A stretch of 64,000 nt of DNA, from assembly GCA_029339505.1 (NCBI GenBank), contig JAQISU010000097.1, forward strand, positions 6,105,001-6,169,000, written 5' to 3'. Below, one piece after another: positions 40,100 through 51,598 of this stretch; position 1 is the first letter of the stretch; every line of letters begins with the position of its first letter. The notes below the pieces were generated by a model. The model was given only the letters and a program-made list of their open reading frames with translations. It was not told the DNA's origin and searched no databases. The stretch comes from Unio delphinus. Taxonomy: Eukaryota; Mollusca; Bivalvia; Unionida; Unionidae. Made by a program: the position numbers and the translations under genes.

Positions 40100-40911
40100 G
40101 TGACTTGGAAGATACATGGTGTAGATAAGAGTACACTTAGGAATAAAGACGATCTCATGTGTTACGACTGCAGTAGGATGGGCCATGTTGTTATGGTTTG
40201 TAGAAAGTACCGTCCGACAACAGTAACGGAGATAACTTTTAGGAAGCGAAAAACAGTGGAGCTGACCAACACAATCGTAGCTACGGTTGATGGCAAGACG
40301 GCAACCGTACTATATGATATCAGCTGCTGCTACCCAGCCCTGGTAGACAGTATGTCAAGCCCGGCTGAAGTCAATTTTGCTCACAGACAAAAGATTTGCT
40401 CCTGGTATGCTAACATGACTAAAGATTTGCTCCCTGACCTAGACTCGACGAATGTGAAAGGGCAAATTGATGCAGAATATTTGTCGGAGGTGTCTCACAA
40501 CGTAATCCGAGAGTGTGAATGCATGTGTTGCCACCGCCTAACCATATGCACGTGAAGTCTGTTGAGACTATGAAGGGAACGACAGGGTAGAAGCCGCTGA
40601 GACCAACCACTTCGCCCATACACAATTACTACATGGCAAGCTGGGAAAACTTTAAGATGAAGATATGTCTCTCAACAAGGTATGCAGGACGCAAAGGACG
40701 GGTCTGTTTGGAAATTGTCGAGGAAGTACGCACAACATATGAGGTTGCTAATCTCCGCGACATAATGGAGGAAATCTGTAACAGGCACAACATAATCTCA
40801 AAGACTCACGGGCACGTCAAGTCAATTATTACAACAGAAAGACGAAGAAACGACCACCAAAAGAAAAAAAAAATGAAATTCAAGATAGTTTTAAAGTTGA
40901 CCAGCTTATAG
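40100..40911 (+). pseudogene. retroelement gag/protease-like remnant
   Basis: Two open segments (40100-40555, 40633-40911) encode retroelement-like features. A CCHC zinc knuckle CYDCSRMGHVVMVC is at residues ~20-33. It is followed by ATVDGKTATVLYDIS, laid out like the flap and catalytic turn of an aspartic protease but with D-I-S where D-S/T-G is expected. The second segment is basic (RRRNDHQKKKK) with no recognised domain. Stops separate the parts and no polymerase follows, so this is at best a decayed gag-pro region. The assignment rests on short motifs. Confidence 0.35.
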
Positions 40912-41218
40912 ACGCGGTTCGACATGCCACTAAAACGGAAGTTCGGTCTTTCTTGGTGTGATTAATTTTTAATTAGGTCAGTTTGATAACGGTCATACAG
41001 ATGCACCAGGCATTATTACTCTAGTGTCTACGTAGAGAAAAATGCCAAAGTGAACAGATGCAACGAGTCAGTATTTTTGCCAGTTGAGATAAGTATCATA
41101 ACATGACACTTTCTACTAATCGGCTATTTAATAAGCGCGGAAATATAAGTTACTCAAACCTAGATAGGCATGTTTTAATTTTCAGCCGTTAGATAAAATT
41201 AATCCTAATTGGTTAAGC

Positions 41219-41640
41219 TTATCAGTTCGCACATGACATTAGTACGTCAATAGTAAAGGAAAACAACCCTGCAGAATAACAACTGTTGTGCTTTCAGGTT
41301 ATCAGTTCGCACATGAAATTAGCACGTCAATAGCAAAGAAACCAACATGCAGAACAACAGCTGTTGTGCTTTCTGGTTATCAGTTCGCACATGAAATTAG
41401 CACGTCTTTAGCAAAGAAAACAAACTGCATTACAACAACTATTGTGCTTTCAGGTTATCAGTTCGCACGTGAAATTAGCACGTCAATAGAAAGAAAACAA
41501 ACTGCATTACAACAACTATTGTGCTTTCAGGTTATCAGTTCGCACATTAAATTAGCACGTCAACAGAAAGAAAACAAACTGCCGAACAACAGCTGTTGTA
41601 CTTTCAATTTATCATTTCGCACGTGAAATTAGCAAGTCAA
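41219..41640. repeat. ~78-bp minisatellite, six copies
   Basis: TTATCAGTTCGCACATGAAA then TTAGCACGTCAATAGC-type copies start at about 41219, 41299, 41377, 41455, 41532 and 41609. Because 78 is 26 codons, a 112-residue plus frame (41288-41626) shows a 26-residue periodic peptide; I regard it as an artefact. Confidence 0.93.
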
Positions 41641-43012
41641 AACAAAACAGTGTTGATGGTTTCTCTTGTGTAAGGTTACTAGTCTTCAAAATCAACAGTT
41701 ATCTTCGAAAAAGTCAACCTACATGCGTCAAGGATGACCTGTTGCGACCCGTGACAAGAAACCATTACCCACATTGATAGGTATTACAAAATAGGGAGTT
41801 TAAATTAACAAAAAAATACGTAATCTTAAAAATGTTTTTATTAGCAGTACATTTTCATTGTGCATGATCATCCAAAAATCCGCCTGAACTATGCTTTCTC
41901 AAATTCCAATTACCCACTCAATAATGATACGATTGGATGTCAGAAGAAATGGTACATTATATTAATGAGAACTCGTGCATAAGGTAACAAGCGGAAAATG
42001 TGCGATTTTATTTCACTTTAGTCAGATATGAATGCGATTTTATTATTAATTTGTTTTACGGTTATCGTTCTTTTCAATACACACTTTTACTACAATAAAG
42101 CCGACCTTACTATGATTATTTAAAAAAATGTAAATTACGCTAACTGCAACAACAAAAAAGATATGAATGCATCTGTGGCTTTCGATAAAGTAGTACTAAA
42201 AAACTCATTAGCCTCGTTATGCAAAATATAGTACTAATATAATATGCGATGAATTGTTATTACATTAATTTTATCTAAAATTGATTTCGCATTTTGTATC
42301 ACACATTTTCTTCGTCAGAACTAGGAAATATTTATAATTAAATGAATGATCGCGTTTTTGTCAGAATCAATAAGTAAACAAATTACTTCCGAAACAGATA
42401 ACGATGTAAATAAATCGGTGCATACCTGTCTACCTCTCTGCCTGTCTGTCTGTCTCTCTCTAAACCTCTGTGGTCATAGGATGAGATTACTCCGCGAGAA
42501 AGCGTATGTCAAGAGCTGTTTTCAGAAGGGAGAAGTAGAGGGATGGTGGAATTTCTTTTCTTAATCCACACCACAACGCGTGGGATTTCGAAAAATCGCG
42601 TGAGCTGAATTGCATTAATGCAGAAAAAATAAAACAATGTCATATCAGCAAATAATCAAATGAATATTACACGAGATTGATGAAAGGTTAATGGTTAACT
42701 TCTTGTTCATGACAAAAGTAAGTTTTCCAAAAAGTTACAAAACAACCGATGCAAAGAGAAAAAACAACAGTGAAAACAAAAACATGAATGAAAAACGTTA
42801 GTCCGACCTCTAATACGTTTTCCAAGTGTTTCAACACGAAATCAAATGAAAATATTAAACAAATTAAAAAATCGGAAAAACGTTGACGAAAGATAGTTAC
42901 TACAAGGTTCAAAGACTTGATTCGTTAAAACTTCAGCTAGATTTTTCTTTGGCAACTAAATAATATGTGCCAACAGAAGAGAAAAAGAAGTAGCTGCCAC
43001 TAAATACAAAGA
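41641..43012. other. non-coding, nothing identified
   Basis: AT-rich; a CTGTCTGTCTGTCTCTCTC tract at about 42440. Confidence 0.45.
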
Positions 43013-43142
43013 GTTAAATATCATAAATACCAAGAGTTCAATATCATAAATACAAAGAGTTCAATATCATAAATACAAAGAGTTCAATATCATAAATACA
43101 AAGAGTTCAATATCATAAATATAAAGAGTTCAATATCATAAA
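43013..43142. repeat. 23-bp tandem repeat, six copies
   Basis: AAATACAAAGAGTTCAATAT plus CAT, almost exact. Confidence 0.95.
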
Positions 43143-43818
43143 TAAAAATGAAACAAAAGATGTATTTGATAGCCTAGTAAAAACTTTGTAAACAAAATTT
43201 TGAATAAGTCTATTAAGATTCAGCACAGAAAAGTTTGATTCAGATCCCCCCCCCCCCGAAAAAAAAACAAAAAAACAAACAAACAACCGATTACTAAGCA
43301 CTAGATGTAGATACCTAGCAATAAAGGAATCTCATATATAGAATTACAAGAGTGGGTCAAAGGAGAAAAGCTTGTATTACTGTTAAAAATAATGGTGATA
43401 AATCCTTATGCCTCATATAATTATATCGCCTCCTGCAGATAACAAATATAGACTATCAGAACTTGATATGCATGAACACACGTTAATCACGTGCCCAATA
43501 AAGATAAACGATTCACAAGAATCTAATAATAGCTGGTACAACAAAAAACAGATGCGCGAAAGAATCAAGGTGTAAACTATATAAGAATGGGAAGAAAGAG
43601 CGAAATAGAAAGGGATTACCACACTGACAAGATTTGATTGGACAGAGAAAATAGTATTGTGGAATAAAAGATTTATCAAGATTGGCATAATTCAAGACCA
43701 ACAATATCATAAGTATTTTTTAAAAATAAAAAGTGTTCAGATCATTTCTACTATCAATCAAAATCCATTGAACACACGAGATTGTGTAACCAGATAAAGT
43801 ATTCAATCGCCATTATAC
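43143..43818. other. AT-rich non-coding
   Basis: C10 followed by A9 at 43248-43267. No gene supported. Confidence 0.45.
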
Positions 43819-44570
43819 CTAATAGTGTTGTTGATGTCGGTCCATTCTCCTAACATGGCCTAGCCAGCGAAGGCGCCTCTCGCTGAGAATGGAGAACATG
43901 CTGTTCATGCCGGTGCATTTCAGAACCTCTGTGTTGGGAATTTTGTCCCGCCACTGGATACGCAGAATGCGCCGCAAGCATCTCAGGTGGAAGCTGTTGA
44001 GTTTCCTCACGTGACTCGCGTAGGTGGTCCATGCCTCGCTGCTGTAAAGGAGTGTGCTGAGCACGCATGCCTGGTAGACGCGCAGTTCGGTCTTCTCGGT
44101 GAGGTTGTGATTGTCCCAGACCCTCTGGTTCAGTCTCGCCATAACTGCTGATGCCTTGGCAATCCGGCCATTTACATCAGTATCAACGGAGAGAAAGTTG
44201 GAGATGGTGGACCCAAGGTATGTGTAGTCCTCAACAACTTCCAGGTTGTACCCATCAATGGCGATGGTGGGAGAGGAGTCTGCGTCCTGCACCATTACAT
44301 TCGTCTTCTTCAGACTGATGGTCAGTCCGAACTCCTTGCAGGCGTGGGAGAGGCGGCATACTAGCTGCTGAAGTCCATCTTCCGTGTGTGATGTCAAGGC
44401 TGCATCGTCGGCGAAGAGCAATTCACAGATGAGAACCTTTGTAACTTTAGTCTTTGCACGGAGACGGGCGATGTTAAACAGATTTCCGTCAGTCCTGGTG
44501 TGTATATTACACACCCTCGCTGCAGTCCTTGAAGGCGTACTGGAGGAGAATGGAAAAGAAGATGGCAAAG
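43819..44570 (-). pseudogene. LINE reverse transcriptase, C-terminal part
   Basis: Frame containing the RT catalytic motif FADDAALTSHTEDGLQ, then GLTISLKKTNVM, DYTYLGSTIS, QACVLSTLLYSSEAW and LRRLRWLGHVRRMD-type residues. It is separated by one frame change from the preceding RT part at about 44.51 kb. It ends soon after the LGHVRRMD motif, short of the usual C-terminus of such proteins. Confidence 0.85.
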
Positions 44571-45343
44571 AAAGTTGGCGCAAGGACACAGCCTTGCTTC
44601 ACTCCGCTGCTGACTGGGAATGCCTCTGATGTTGCGCCGTTGAAGCACACTGTGCTGTGCATGTTCTCGTGGAACGATGTTATGATAGCGAGCAATCGTG
44701 GGGGGCAGCCTATCTTCTTAAGGACCCTGAAGAGTCCGCTCCGGCTGACCAGATCAAATGCTTTGGTCAGGTCTATGAAGGCAATGTAGAGGGGCATCTG
44801 CTGCTCACGACACTTCTCCTGCAGCTGTCGTAGTGAGAAGATCATGTCTACAGTTGACCTGCCTGCTCGGAAGCCACACTGGGACTCGGGGTAGACTCGG
44901 GATGCTAGGGTCTGCAAGCGCGCCAGGACGACACGGGCGAACGCCCTTCCATCAATACTGAGAAGAGAGATGCCCTGGTAGTTGTTGCAGTCACTACGGT
45001 CTCCTTTGTTCTTGTATAGAGTGACAATGTTTGCATCTCGCATGTCCTGTGGCATGTGTCCTTGTCCCCAGCAGAGGCAGAGGAGTTCGTGCAGAGGCTG
45101 GATTAGTGCTGGTTTCCCTATCTTTAGGACTTCAAGCGGAATGCCGTCACTCCCAGGGGCCTTCCCACAAGCGAGGCAGTCGATGGCTTCGCTAAGCTCT
45201 TCCAGGATGGCGTCTAGGGCGGTGTCCGTGACGACGTTTTGCGTTACATACAGCTCAAGACTTCGCCAGTCTTGGACATGAGTGGAGCGATCTTGGAGGT
45301 GGGTGGGCCTGTTGCGTTCTTGATACCCTCGTACATGCCCCAT
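44507..45343 (-). pseudogene. LINE reverse transcriptase, fingers and palm
   Basis: Contains GKAPGSDGIPLEVLK, NYQGISLLS, SQCGFRAGRSTVDMIF (fingers), LYIAFIDLTKAFD (palm motif A, first catalytic Asp) and SSGVKQGCVLAPTFF (motif B). The N-terminal ~35 residues are a frame overlap with the endonuclease part. Comparison with the family layout suggests a small internal deletion near 45260 that removed roughly a dozen codons of the linker and shifted frame. Confidence 0.88.
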
Positions 45344-46732
45344 GCATCCCCGGTTTCGGCAGCTATCTGTATACTGGTGCAGAGGTTCAGCCAGTAGGTG
45401 TTAGCGCAGTGACGGGCGGTCTGCTGGGCATTTTTCCTGGCAGTCCTGAGGGACTGTAATGTACCAAGGCTAGGCGCAGCCTTGTAAGCCAGGTGGGCTT
45501 TCCTCTTCGCCTCAGTCACGGGTTCCATCTCCTCCCAGCTGGCCTCATACCAGTCTGTGTTTTTGTGCTCTTTCTTCCCATAGGCAGTAATGGCTGAGTT
45601 GTACACAGTGTCTCGGAGGTGGGACCACTTGGAGTCGATGGTGTCATCAGGTGTCTCTTTGGTGAGAGCCTCGTGAAGTTTGCAGATGAACTGCTGTGTC
45701 TTCTCTGGATTGCATGCACAGCAGGTGTTGATGCGTGGGCGACCATTCTTCTTGGCGTGGTGCAGTTTCTTGGGTATTATTCGCACCTTGCTGGCCACAA
45801 GGGAGTGGTCCGTGTCGCAGTCGGCACTGTGGTAGCTGCGGGTGAGAAGGACGCTGGCTAGTTCCGCACGCCTGGTGATGACTAGATCTAGCTGGTGCCA
45901 GTGGCGAGAACGTGGGTGTCTCCATGATACCTGGTGGATCTCCTTGCATTTGAAGAAGGTGTTGGTCACACATAAGCTGTGAGTGCAGCACATCTCCAGC
46001 AGTCGCTGGCCATTCTCGTTGATTTTGCCCCTTCCGTGCGGGCCGAGACAGGTGGGCCATGCCTCGTAGTTAGCTCCCACTCGCGCATTGAAGTCTCCTA
46101 GTAGGTAGAGGCCCTCGCTACTGGGGATATTTGATATTGCTTGATCCAGAGCCTCGTAGAACTGGTCTTTTTCTTCTGGGTTTGAGTAGAGGGTTGGGGC
46201 ATACACGCTGAAGATGTTGGCTGGGCCTGAGGATGTTGATAGCCGGAGGGCAAGGATCCTCTCAGTGCCTGATGATGGAGGCTCAATGAAGGCGACGAGG
46301 GTGTTCTTTACAGCGAAGCCGACACCATGCTGCCTGGGTTCGTCTGATGGTTTTCCTTGCCAGAAGAAGGTGTAGTTGGCTTCCCTGATGGTGCTGCTGT
46401 CGGCCAGTCGGGTCTCTTGAAGACAGGCAATGTCGACATTCAGTCGGGAGAGTTCTCTGTCAATTACGGCAGTCTTTCGTGCGTCGTTGATCTTCTGCAG
46501 GTCAGTGGTGAGTCCAGGGCACAAGGTTCTGATGTTCCAGCTTGCGAAACAAAGAGCTGGAGTCTTCTTGTTTCCTCTTTGTATCTTGCTTGGTGCAGAG
46601 TTTTTTGGCCTGCTTGTCGAGATGGTTCTCTAAGCTCCACGCACCCAGTGAAGCAGGCAGACCATGGCGGAAAGCACCTAATTTACTGGGGGCTGCCCAG
46701 CTTGAGGCGGGCGGTAGCTTCCAATGAGACAT
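45244..46732 (-). pseudogene. LINE N-terminus and apurinic-type endonuclease
   Basis: The likely start is the ATG at 46732 (or 46747), reading MSHWKLPP...; the frame then shifts near 46560 into SWNIRTL, the first endonuclease motif. Further motifs in the main frame are DIACLQETRL (catalytic Glu), NIFSVYAP, LLGDFNARVG (Asp-x-Asn) and DCDTDHSLV (Asp-His). The rest to about 45250 is the linker to RT, ending KTGEVL before the next frame break. The main frame has no in-frame ATG upstream of SWNIRT before a stop at about 46632, which supports the frame break. Confidence 0.85.
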
Positions 46733-47390
46733 GGCGATCTCTCCCACTGTCGAAAGCAGCCCCTGGCGCCAAGTTCTACGCCAATCGAGCTATGGCTTAT
46801 AACCGGTAGATTGCTGATTCCCGTGTTGTGCCGACGCCTTAAGACGACGCTGGAGTGTCCTCTCCAGTGGAGCTACAAAGCCTGGGCAGTCTAGAATGGA
46901 GAATCAGCTGTTGCCCATGCAGCAGATCCCCCCTCTCCACGCAGCTGGTGGACCCAAGGGAACGACAAATGTCGCTACAGCTTGGCACCAACGGCGTCGC
47001 AGGAGTTGCCGGAATGACGTTAAAGTCAACGTCAGACCGCCTTAGGGACTCCGTCTCCGGATTTTCTGTCGGGGTTTACTCCCTTAGCCTTCCCGTGAGT
47101 GAGTATAGCCGCAAGGCAGCGGATGTTTGGGATCAGAGTTCTCCTTCTCCTAGATGAGCTACCATCCAAGGTTTACGAGCCCCATCTACCCGAAGCGACT
47201 GGTTTTAAGGCGCCAGTGGCCGCCTTCACCCCTTCTCCTGTCAGTGAAAACATGGTCCGCCGGACTTAGAAGCTAAGCCACTCGCGAAGGCCAGGAGCTG
47301 GATTTTAGTTGACAGAGGGGCATTTTTGGAGGAGTGGGGAGCTTGTCTCCCACTCCCACCCCGGCAATGTCAATTCCTGGATAAAGAAAA

Positions 47391-48000
47391 AGCTAAACAT
47401 ATTCAATCAGGATTTTGCACAAAATAAGAACAAAGCGCAGAATATGAATATATGATTTACCCCAAAAAAATGCACATAAAGGTTCAAACAATATTACTAA
47501 AAAATATCAGTTAGTTTAAGGGCTGGAAAGATTATAATAAAACGAATATTTTTTTTTAAAGAATTAGACTTAGTAAGTACCAACACTTCAACACGACGTT
47601 ATTGATTAAGTATTAATACCAGCACAAAATAATAACATGGAAGATTTATCAGCAATGAAAATACCAGGTGATAACATCAGCAAAACGAAAGAAAAAAAAA
47701 CAGTTTGAATTCCCATAGAAAAAGATATAGATGCCATTAGGGCATTATCAATAAATGGCATTAACATAATCCATGTTTCTATGGAAACATACCTTGGCAT
47801 GTTTTGTACTGTGTAGGCAGATTGTTTGGATGACAATTTCATTAACGGAATATACATCATTTTTTGCTCTATTTAATACCTTCAATGGGCACCAGAAATT
47901 CGATTTTTTATACCACTGCTTCTCTTACATTATTTCATAATCTTATGGACATCGAAATAAATATGAACGCTGTTCGTTGTACAATGACAACAGAATGTAA
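47391..48000. other. AT-rich non-coding
   Basis: Nothing identified. Confidence 0.45.
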
Positions 48001-48205
48001 TTTAATATTGGATTAGCAGTAACAAATATACAAGTGACATGACTGGTGACTATTAGATGTTACAAGTATAACATTAACAAACCAATTATACAAGTGACAT
48101 AACTGGCGATTATTAGATGTTACAAGTGTAACATTAACAAACGAATCATACAAGTGACATAACTGGCGACTATTAGATGTTACAAGTGTAAAATTAACAA
48201 ACTAA
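48001..48205. repeat. ~60-bp tandem repeat, three to four copies
   Basis: ACAAGTGACATAACTGGCGA then TTATTAGATGTTACAAGTGT repeats with few changes. Confidence 0.92.
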
Positions 48206-48552
48206 TTATGCAAGTGGAAGAACAAAACACAAAAACAGCTAATGTAAAATGTATTAAAGCATTATGAAGTAGAAAGGGTATTATAGCAGAGTAAATTATC
48301 ATAGGAGAAAAGAATCTAAAGATTACATATGAAAAGCTATGACTCAAGGTACAATTTTTACTCACAGAAACGGTACGTTTTATAGTACAATAAATCACAA
48401 CTGATGTAAGAACAGAAAAAAATGAATTAAGATAATCTGTCCATCTTCATTTTGTATTCCAACACGAAAATAAATTTAAATAATGATAAAACAAAATGAA
48501 AATAAAATAATAATCAGAACGTTTTAAGATTAAATCAAGAAGATTAACCTAA
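48206..48552. other. AT-rich non-coding
   Basis: Nothing identified. Confidence 0.4.
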
Positions 48553-48790
48553 TTGTTGTAGGGTTTAACCCGATTTTTCAGCACACAATAGGCTATACGT
48601 GGTAGCCAGTTTTAATGGTGGAGAAAGAACCTGGGAAACCCCCCAGAAAGAACCACTGACCTACGAGAAGCTACTGGCAAGCTTTCTCACATATCCACAT
48701 TGGCAGTATCTGAGACTCGAACCCACGCAGAGGTGAGATGGCAGTGATCCGTAACGGATAGCGCTTTAGACCACTAGGCCACTCGGGGCT
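48553..48790 (-). mobile_element. SINE family 1, full copy (D), minus
   Basis: Minus-strand copy: TTGTTGTAGGGTTTAACCC tail at left, TTTAGACCACTAGGCCACTC head at right. The polymerase III box B on minus is GGGTTCGAGTC. Confidence 0.9.
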
Positions 48791-48847
48791 ACCTCGATTA
48801 AGCTAGTATTCTTTTTTATGTGTGCAATGATATCCGAAGGGAATAGT

Positions 48848-49010
<163 letters not shown>

Positions 49011-49431
49011 GTTCGATTCATCCTATATGGCACGTGTGAAGTTCTTTCGATGGGAAGAACCGAATGCTCCCAGTGCACAGACTATATCTGTGTATAAATG
49101 CCAAACCGTGGGTAAAAAATCTTTACATTACGGAACGTTTTTCAGTGAACGTTCTACTTTATGGACTTGCACATCTTCAGCTGTAGAGCTGACCAGAGTA
49201 ACCGGAGTGGTATCTGACCGGTGTGATCAGATAGCTGTAGAGCTAACCATACAAGTCAAACCATAGGAGCCGTGATCGGACGTTGCTGACCGAGATTGGT
49301 GGGCGCTGACTGCTTGGTTGACCAACCTGGAATACTGATGGCTTGATTGACCAGTGTGACTGGTAGCCATGCGTGCTGGTGATGGAGTATACATACAACT
49401 CGATACATGTAATATTTCAGCAGTGGGCTAA

Positions 49432-49822
49432 TGTTTGGGGTTCGTAAAACCTAAGGTGTTTTGGGGACTGTAGAGATAATTTGTATATGTTTCTTTTTGT
49501 TTAAATAATGTCACTATTTGAGTGAATACATTCTACTAGATGAGTGAAAGACATTTTTTTAATACTATTTTAGTAAAACAAATAATTCTTTTCGTGGTGA
49601 CATCACTGTGAATCATTCACCCTTGTCTCGGTCATTTATTCGTATTTTAATTAAACCCGTGCATTTTATGTTAATTGATCCAATACTTGTATACATGCAC
49701 ATATTAATCATAATTAATCATAATTAATTTTCATTTAAATCAATTGTCATTAAACATTATTTGTGTCATCATCAACTGTTTTGTGTTGTAAACGCGAAAT
49801 CTAACGCGGTTATCTTGTTACA
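49432..49822 (+). repeat. probable 5' LTR of a Ty3/gypsy element
   Basis: A TG...CA-bounded 391-bp interval (TGTTTGGGG ... CTTGTTACA) ends 2 nt before the primer-binding site. The 3' edge is well supported by the primer site. The 5' edge is only a guess because no second LTR is present in the window. Confidence 0.4.
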
Positions 49823-49824
49823 AA

Positions 49825-49842
49825 TGGTGTCAGAAGTGGGAT
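49825..49842 (+). promoter_or_regulatory. primer-binding site, tRNA-Leu type
   Basis: TGGTGTCAGAAGTGGGAT is complementary to the 3' end of a leucine tRNA including CCA. It lies immediately after the LTR-like CA end, as in Ty3/gypsy elements. Confidence 0.75.
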
Positions 49843-49992
49843 CATTTCGGACTTTACGGATCACTGCAGATGTTTCATTATTCTTGTATGCTCTTTTGCG
49901 TGTTTCAGACGCTCTTGACAAGACAGTGAGGTTAAGCAGACATATAACATTACTTTATTGTTATTTTTATTTGGGGGTGGGGTGGGGGAGGG

Positions 49993-50136
49993 AGGGCCCA
50001 AGTGGTCTAAAGCGCTTTTCGTTACGGATCACTGCCATATCACCTTTGTCTGCGTGGGTTCGAGTCTAAGTTTCGGCCAATGTGGGTATGTGAAAAAGCT
50101 TGCCCGTAGCTTCTCGGGTCGGTGGTTCTTTCCTTT
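49993..50136 (+). mobile_element. SINE family 1, 3'-truncated copy (E) inside the gypsy leader
   Basis: GGAGGGCCCAAGTGGTCTAA head, CGTTACGGATCACTGCC and GGGTTCGAGTC (box B) are intact; the sequence leaves the family after GGTGGTTCTTTCC. It lies between the primer-binding site and gag. Confidence 0.82.
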
Positions 50137-50256
50137 AGTTTTGTACACAATTCATGCTTTTGTTGCCTTCTAAGAAGGAAAATACGGTTTGTTGAAATTA
50201 ATGTAAATTACGCATTTTTGCATATTACTGCACTTAAAGTTGGTCATTTGTCATCA

Positions 50257-51300
50257 ATGAAAGAACGAGTGGAACTGGGGAAACAGTTTGGGTACGAGGG
50301 GCAGTCTCCTGAAGAACAGACTAGGAAAAGGGATCAGAGGTTAAAGGAGAGGGAAATAGAAAGGGAGAAAGAAGAGCAAGAAAGGGAAAAAGGGCCTTTA
50401 AGAAAAAGATAGAATTAGAAAAGCAGACCGAGAGGGAAAGTATATAATTGGAGAAGGGGAATACATAATTAGAAAAACAGGCCGAAAAAAAGAGGATATA
50501 AAGTGAAAGGGAACACAGAGAGAGAAAAGATAGGGTTAGAAATAGGAAGTGAAATTCTGAGCTATTGCAAACTAAAAGGAAGGGGGAACATGATTTTAAA
50601 CGGAGAGGTCCAAAATTGCCCCCATTTGAAGACGACAAAGATAACATGGATAGTTATCTAAATAGGTTCGAAAAGTACGCCACTGTACAGAATGGAAAAA
50701 AAGAAGATTGGTCGCTTCATCATAGCGCGTTATTCAAGGGTAAAGCATTAGACGTGTATTCGCGTTTATCCGCGGCCGATTCCCTGAATTACATCGTGTT
50801 GATAGACGCACTTCTGAAGAAATACGAGCTAACCGAGGAAGGGTTTTGCAAGACGTTTAAGTACAGCAAACTCGAGAGAGGTGAGACGTTCACCCAGTTC
50901 GTTAGTAGGATGTGCAATTACTTGCAGCGATGAGTGGAATGTGGTAAAGTCGCCAATACATTTAAGGGTCTTATTGATTTCTTGTTCGGGACCAACTATT
51001 GACAACTTGTAGCAAGTAATTATATTTGCTCTTGATTAAAAAGAGTCCTTCACGAATATGTATGATATGGCCACAGACGGACTTATTCACTGAAGCTCTG
51101 AGAGGATCTCAGAATGTCATCTCGCAAATGTGGAGATCAGGTCAAGGACCAAAAACACAGGGAATCTGAGACATCTGGTAGGGATAAACAGGGTAGACAT
51201 AATGACAAGCAATGTTTCACTTGCAAGGAGTGGGGCCATATTTTCCCCCAATTATTTAAAGTGGAAGGGACCGGTCCAAAGAGTCGCAGTGGCCAATGAA
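50257..51300 (+). pseudogene. Ty3/gypsy Gag with zinc knuckle, decayed
   Basis: Starts at ATG 50257 with FGYEGQSPEEQ and a K/R/E-rich coiled coil (frame broken at 50410). At 50600 resumes the capsid domain: LPPFEDDKDNMDSYLNRFE, FKGKALDVYSRLSAADSLNY, ALLKKYELTEEGF and LERGETFTQFVSRMCNYLQR, then a stop at 50931. From 51114 a separate frame contains QCFTCKEWGHI, a CCHC knuckle lacking its last Cys. Structural protein of an intracellular retroelement particle; non-functional here. Confidence 0.85.
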
Positions 51301-51355
51301 GGCAGATGGTTGGTAGAATGAAAACTATATTTCCCAGCAGGTTAAGCGGGATGCA

Positions 51356-51598
51356 GTGTACGAGCCAGTGATGCGTACCGAGATCGGTCACGATACAATC
51401 CAATCAATCGGCACGTGTATTTTCTCCGAGGCAAGGGTACTGACGGCAATTGGCACTGTCAACAGACACGAAGTGATCGTTTTACGAGACACAGGGTGCA
51501 CTAGTGTAGTCGTGAAACGAAGGCTCGTTCGCGCTGACCAATTGCTTGGGTTTAGATCGCCTTATATGCTACTGGACCAAACAATCGACGGTCTCTAA
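51356..51598 (+). pseudogene. Ty3/gypsy aspartic protease fragment
   Basis: VIVLRDTGCTSVVVKRRLV carries the DTG catalytic triplet of retropepsins, with the upstream strand VLTAIGTVNRHE. It ends at a TAA after about 80 residues. Reverse transcriptase and integrase are absent downstream. Lies in order after gag and the zinc knuckle. Confidence 0.8.

Larger units (their letters stand above)
43819..47390 (-). mobile_element. APE-type non-LTR retrotransposon (LINE), decayed and 3'-truncated
   Basis: A GC-rich block with sharp edges in AT-rich DNA. On minus, in order: a 5' leader (47390 to about 46750), an apurinic-type endonuclease, and reverse transcriptase with a FADDAALTS core. Frames change three times (near 46.56, 45.26 and 44.51 kb). 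The protein stops just after RWLGHVRRMD, where related elements continue, and AT-rich DNA follows, so the 3' end is missing. Clade assignment (RTE/I/CR1-like) is not attempted. Confidence 0.9.

Noticed and set aside
41288..41626. 112-aa plus ORF with 26-residue repeats
   Set aside because: Direct translation of a 78-bp minisatellite.
45516..46809. Plus and other-frame ORFs across the LINE (for example 46357-46809)
   Set aside because: GC-rich LINE sequence keeps several frames open; only the minus frames with endonuclease and RT motifs are supported.
50321..50647. 108-aa minus ORF opposite the gag coiled coil
   Set aside because: Antisense of the purine-rich gag N-terminus; Leu/Ser/Phe-rich by composition only.
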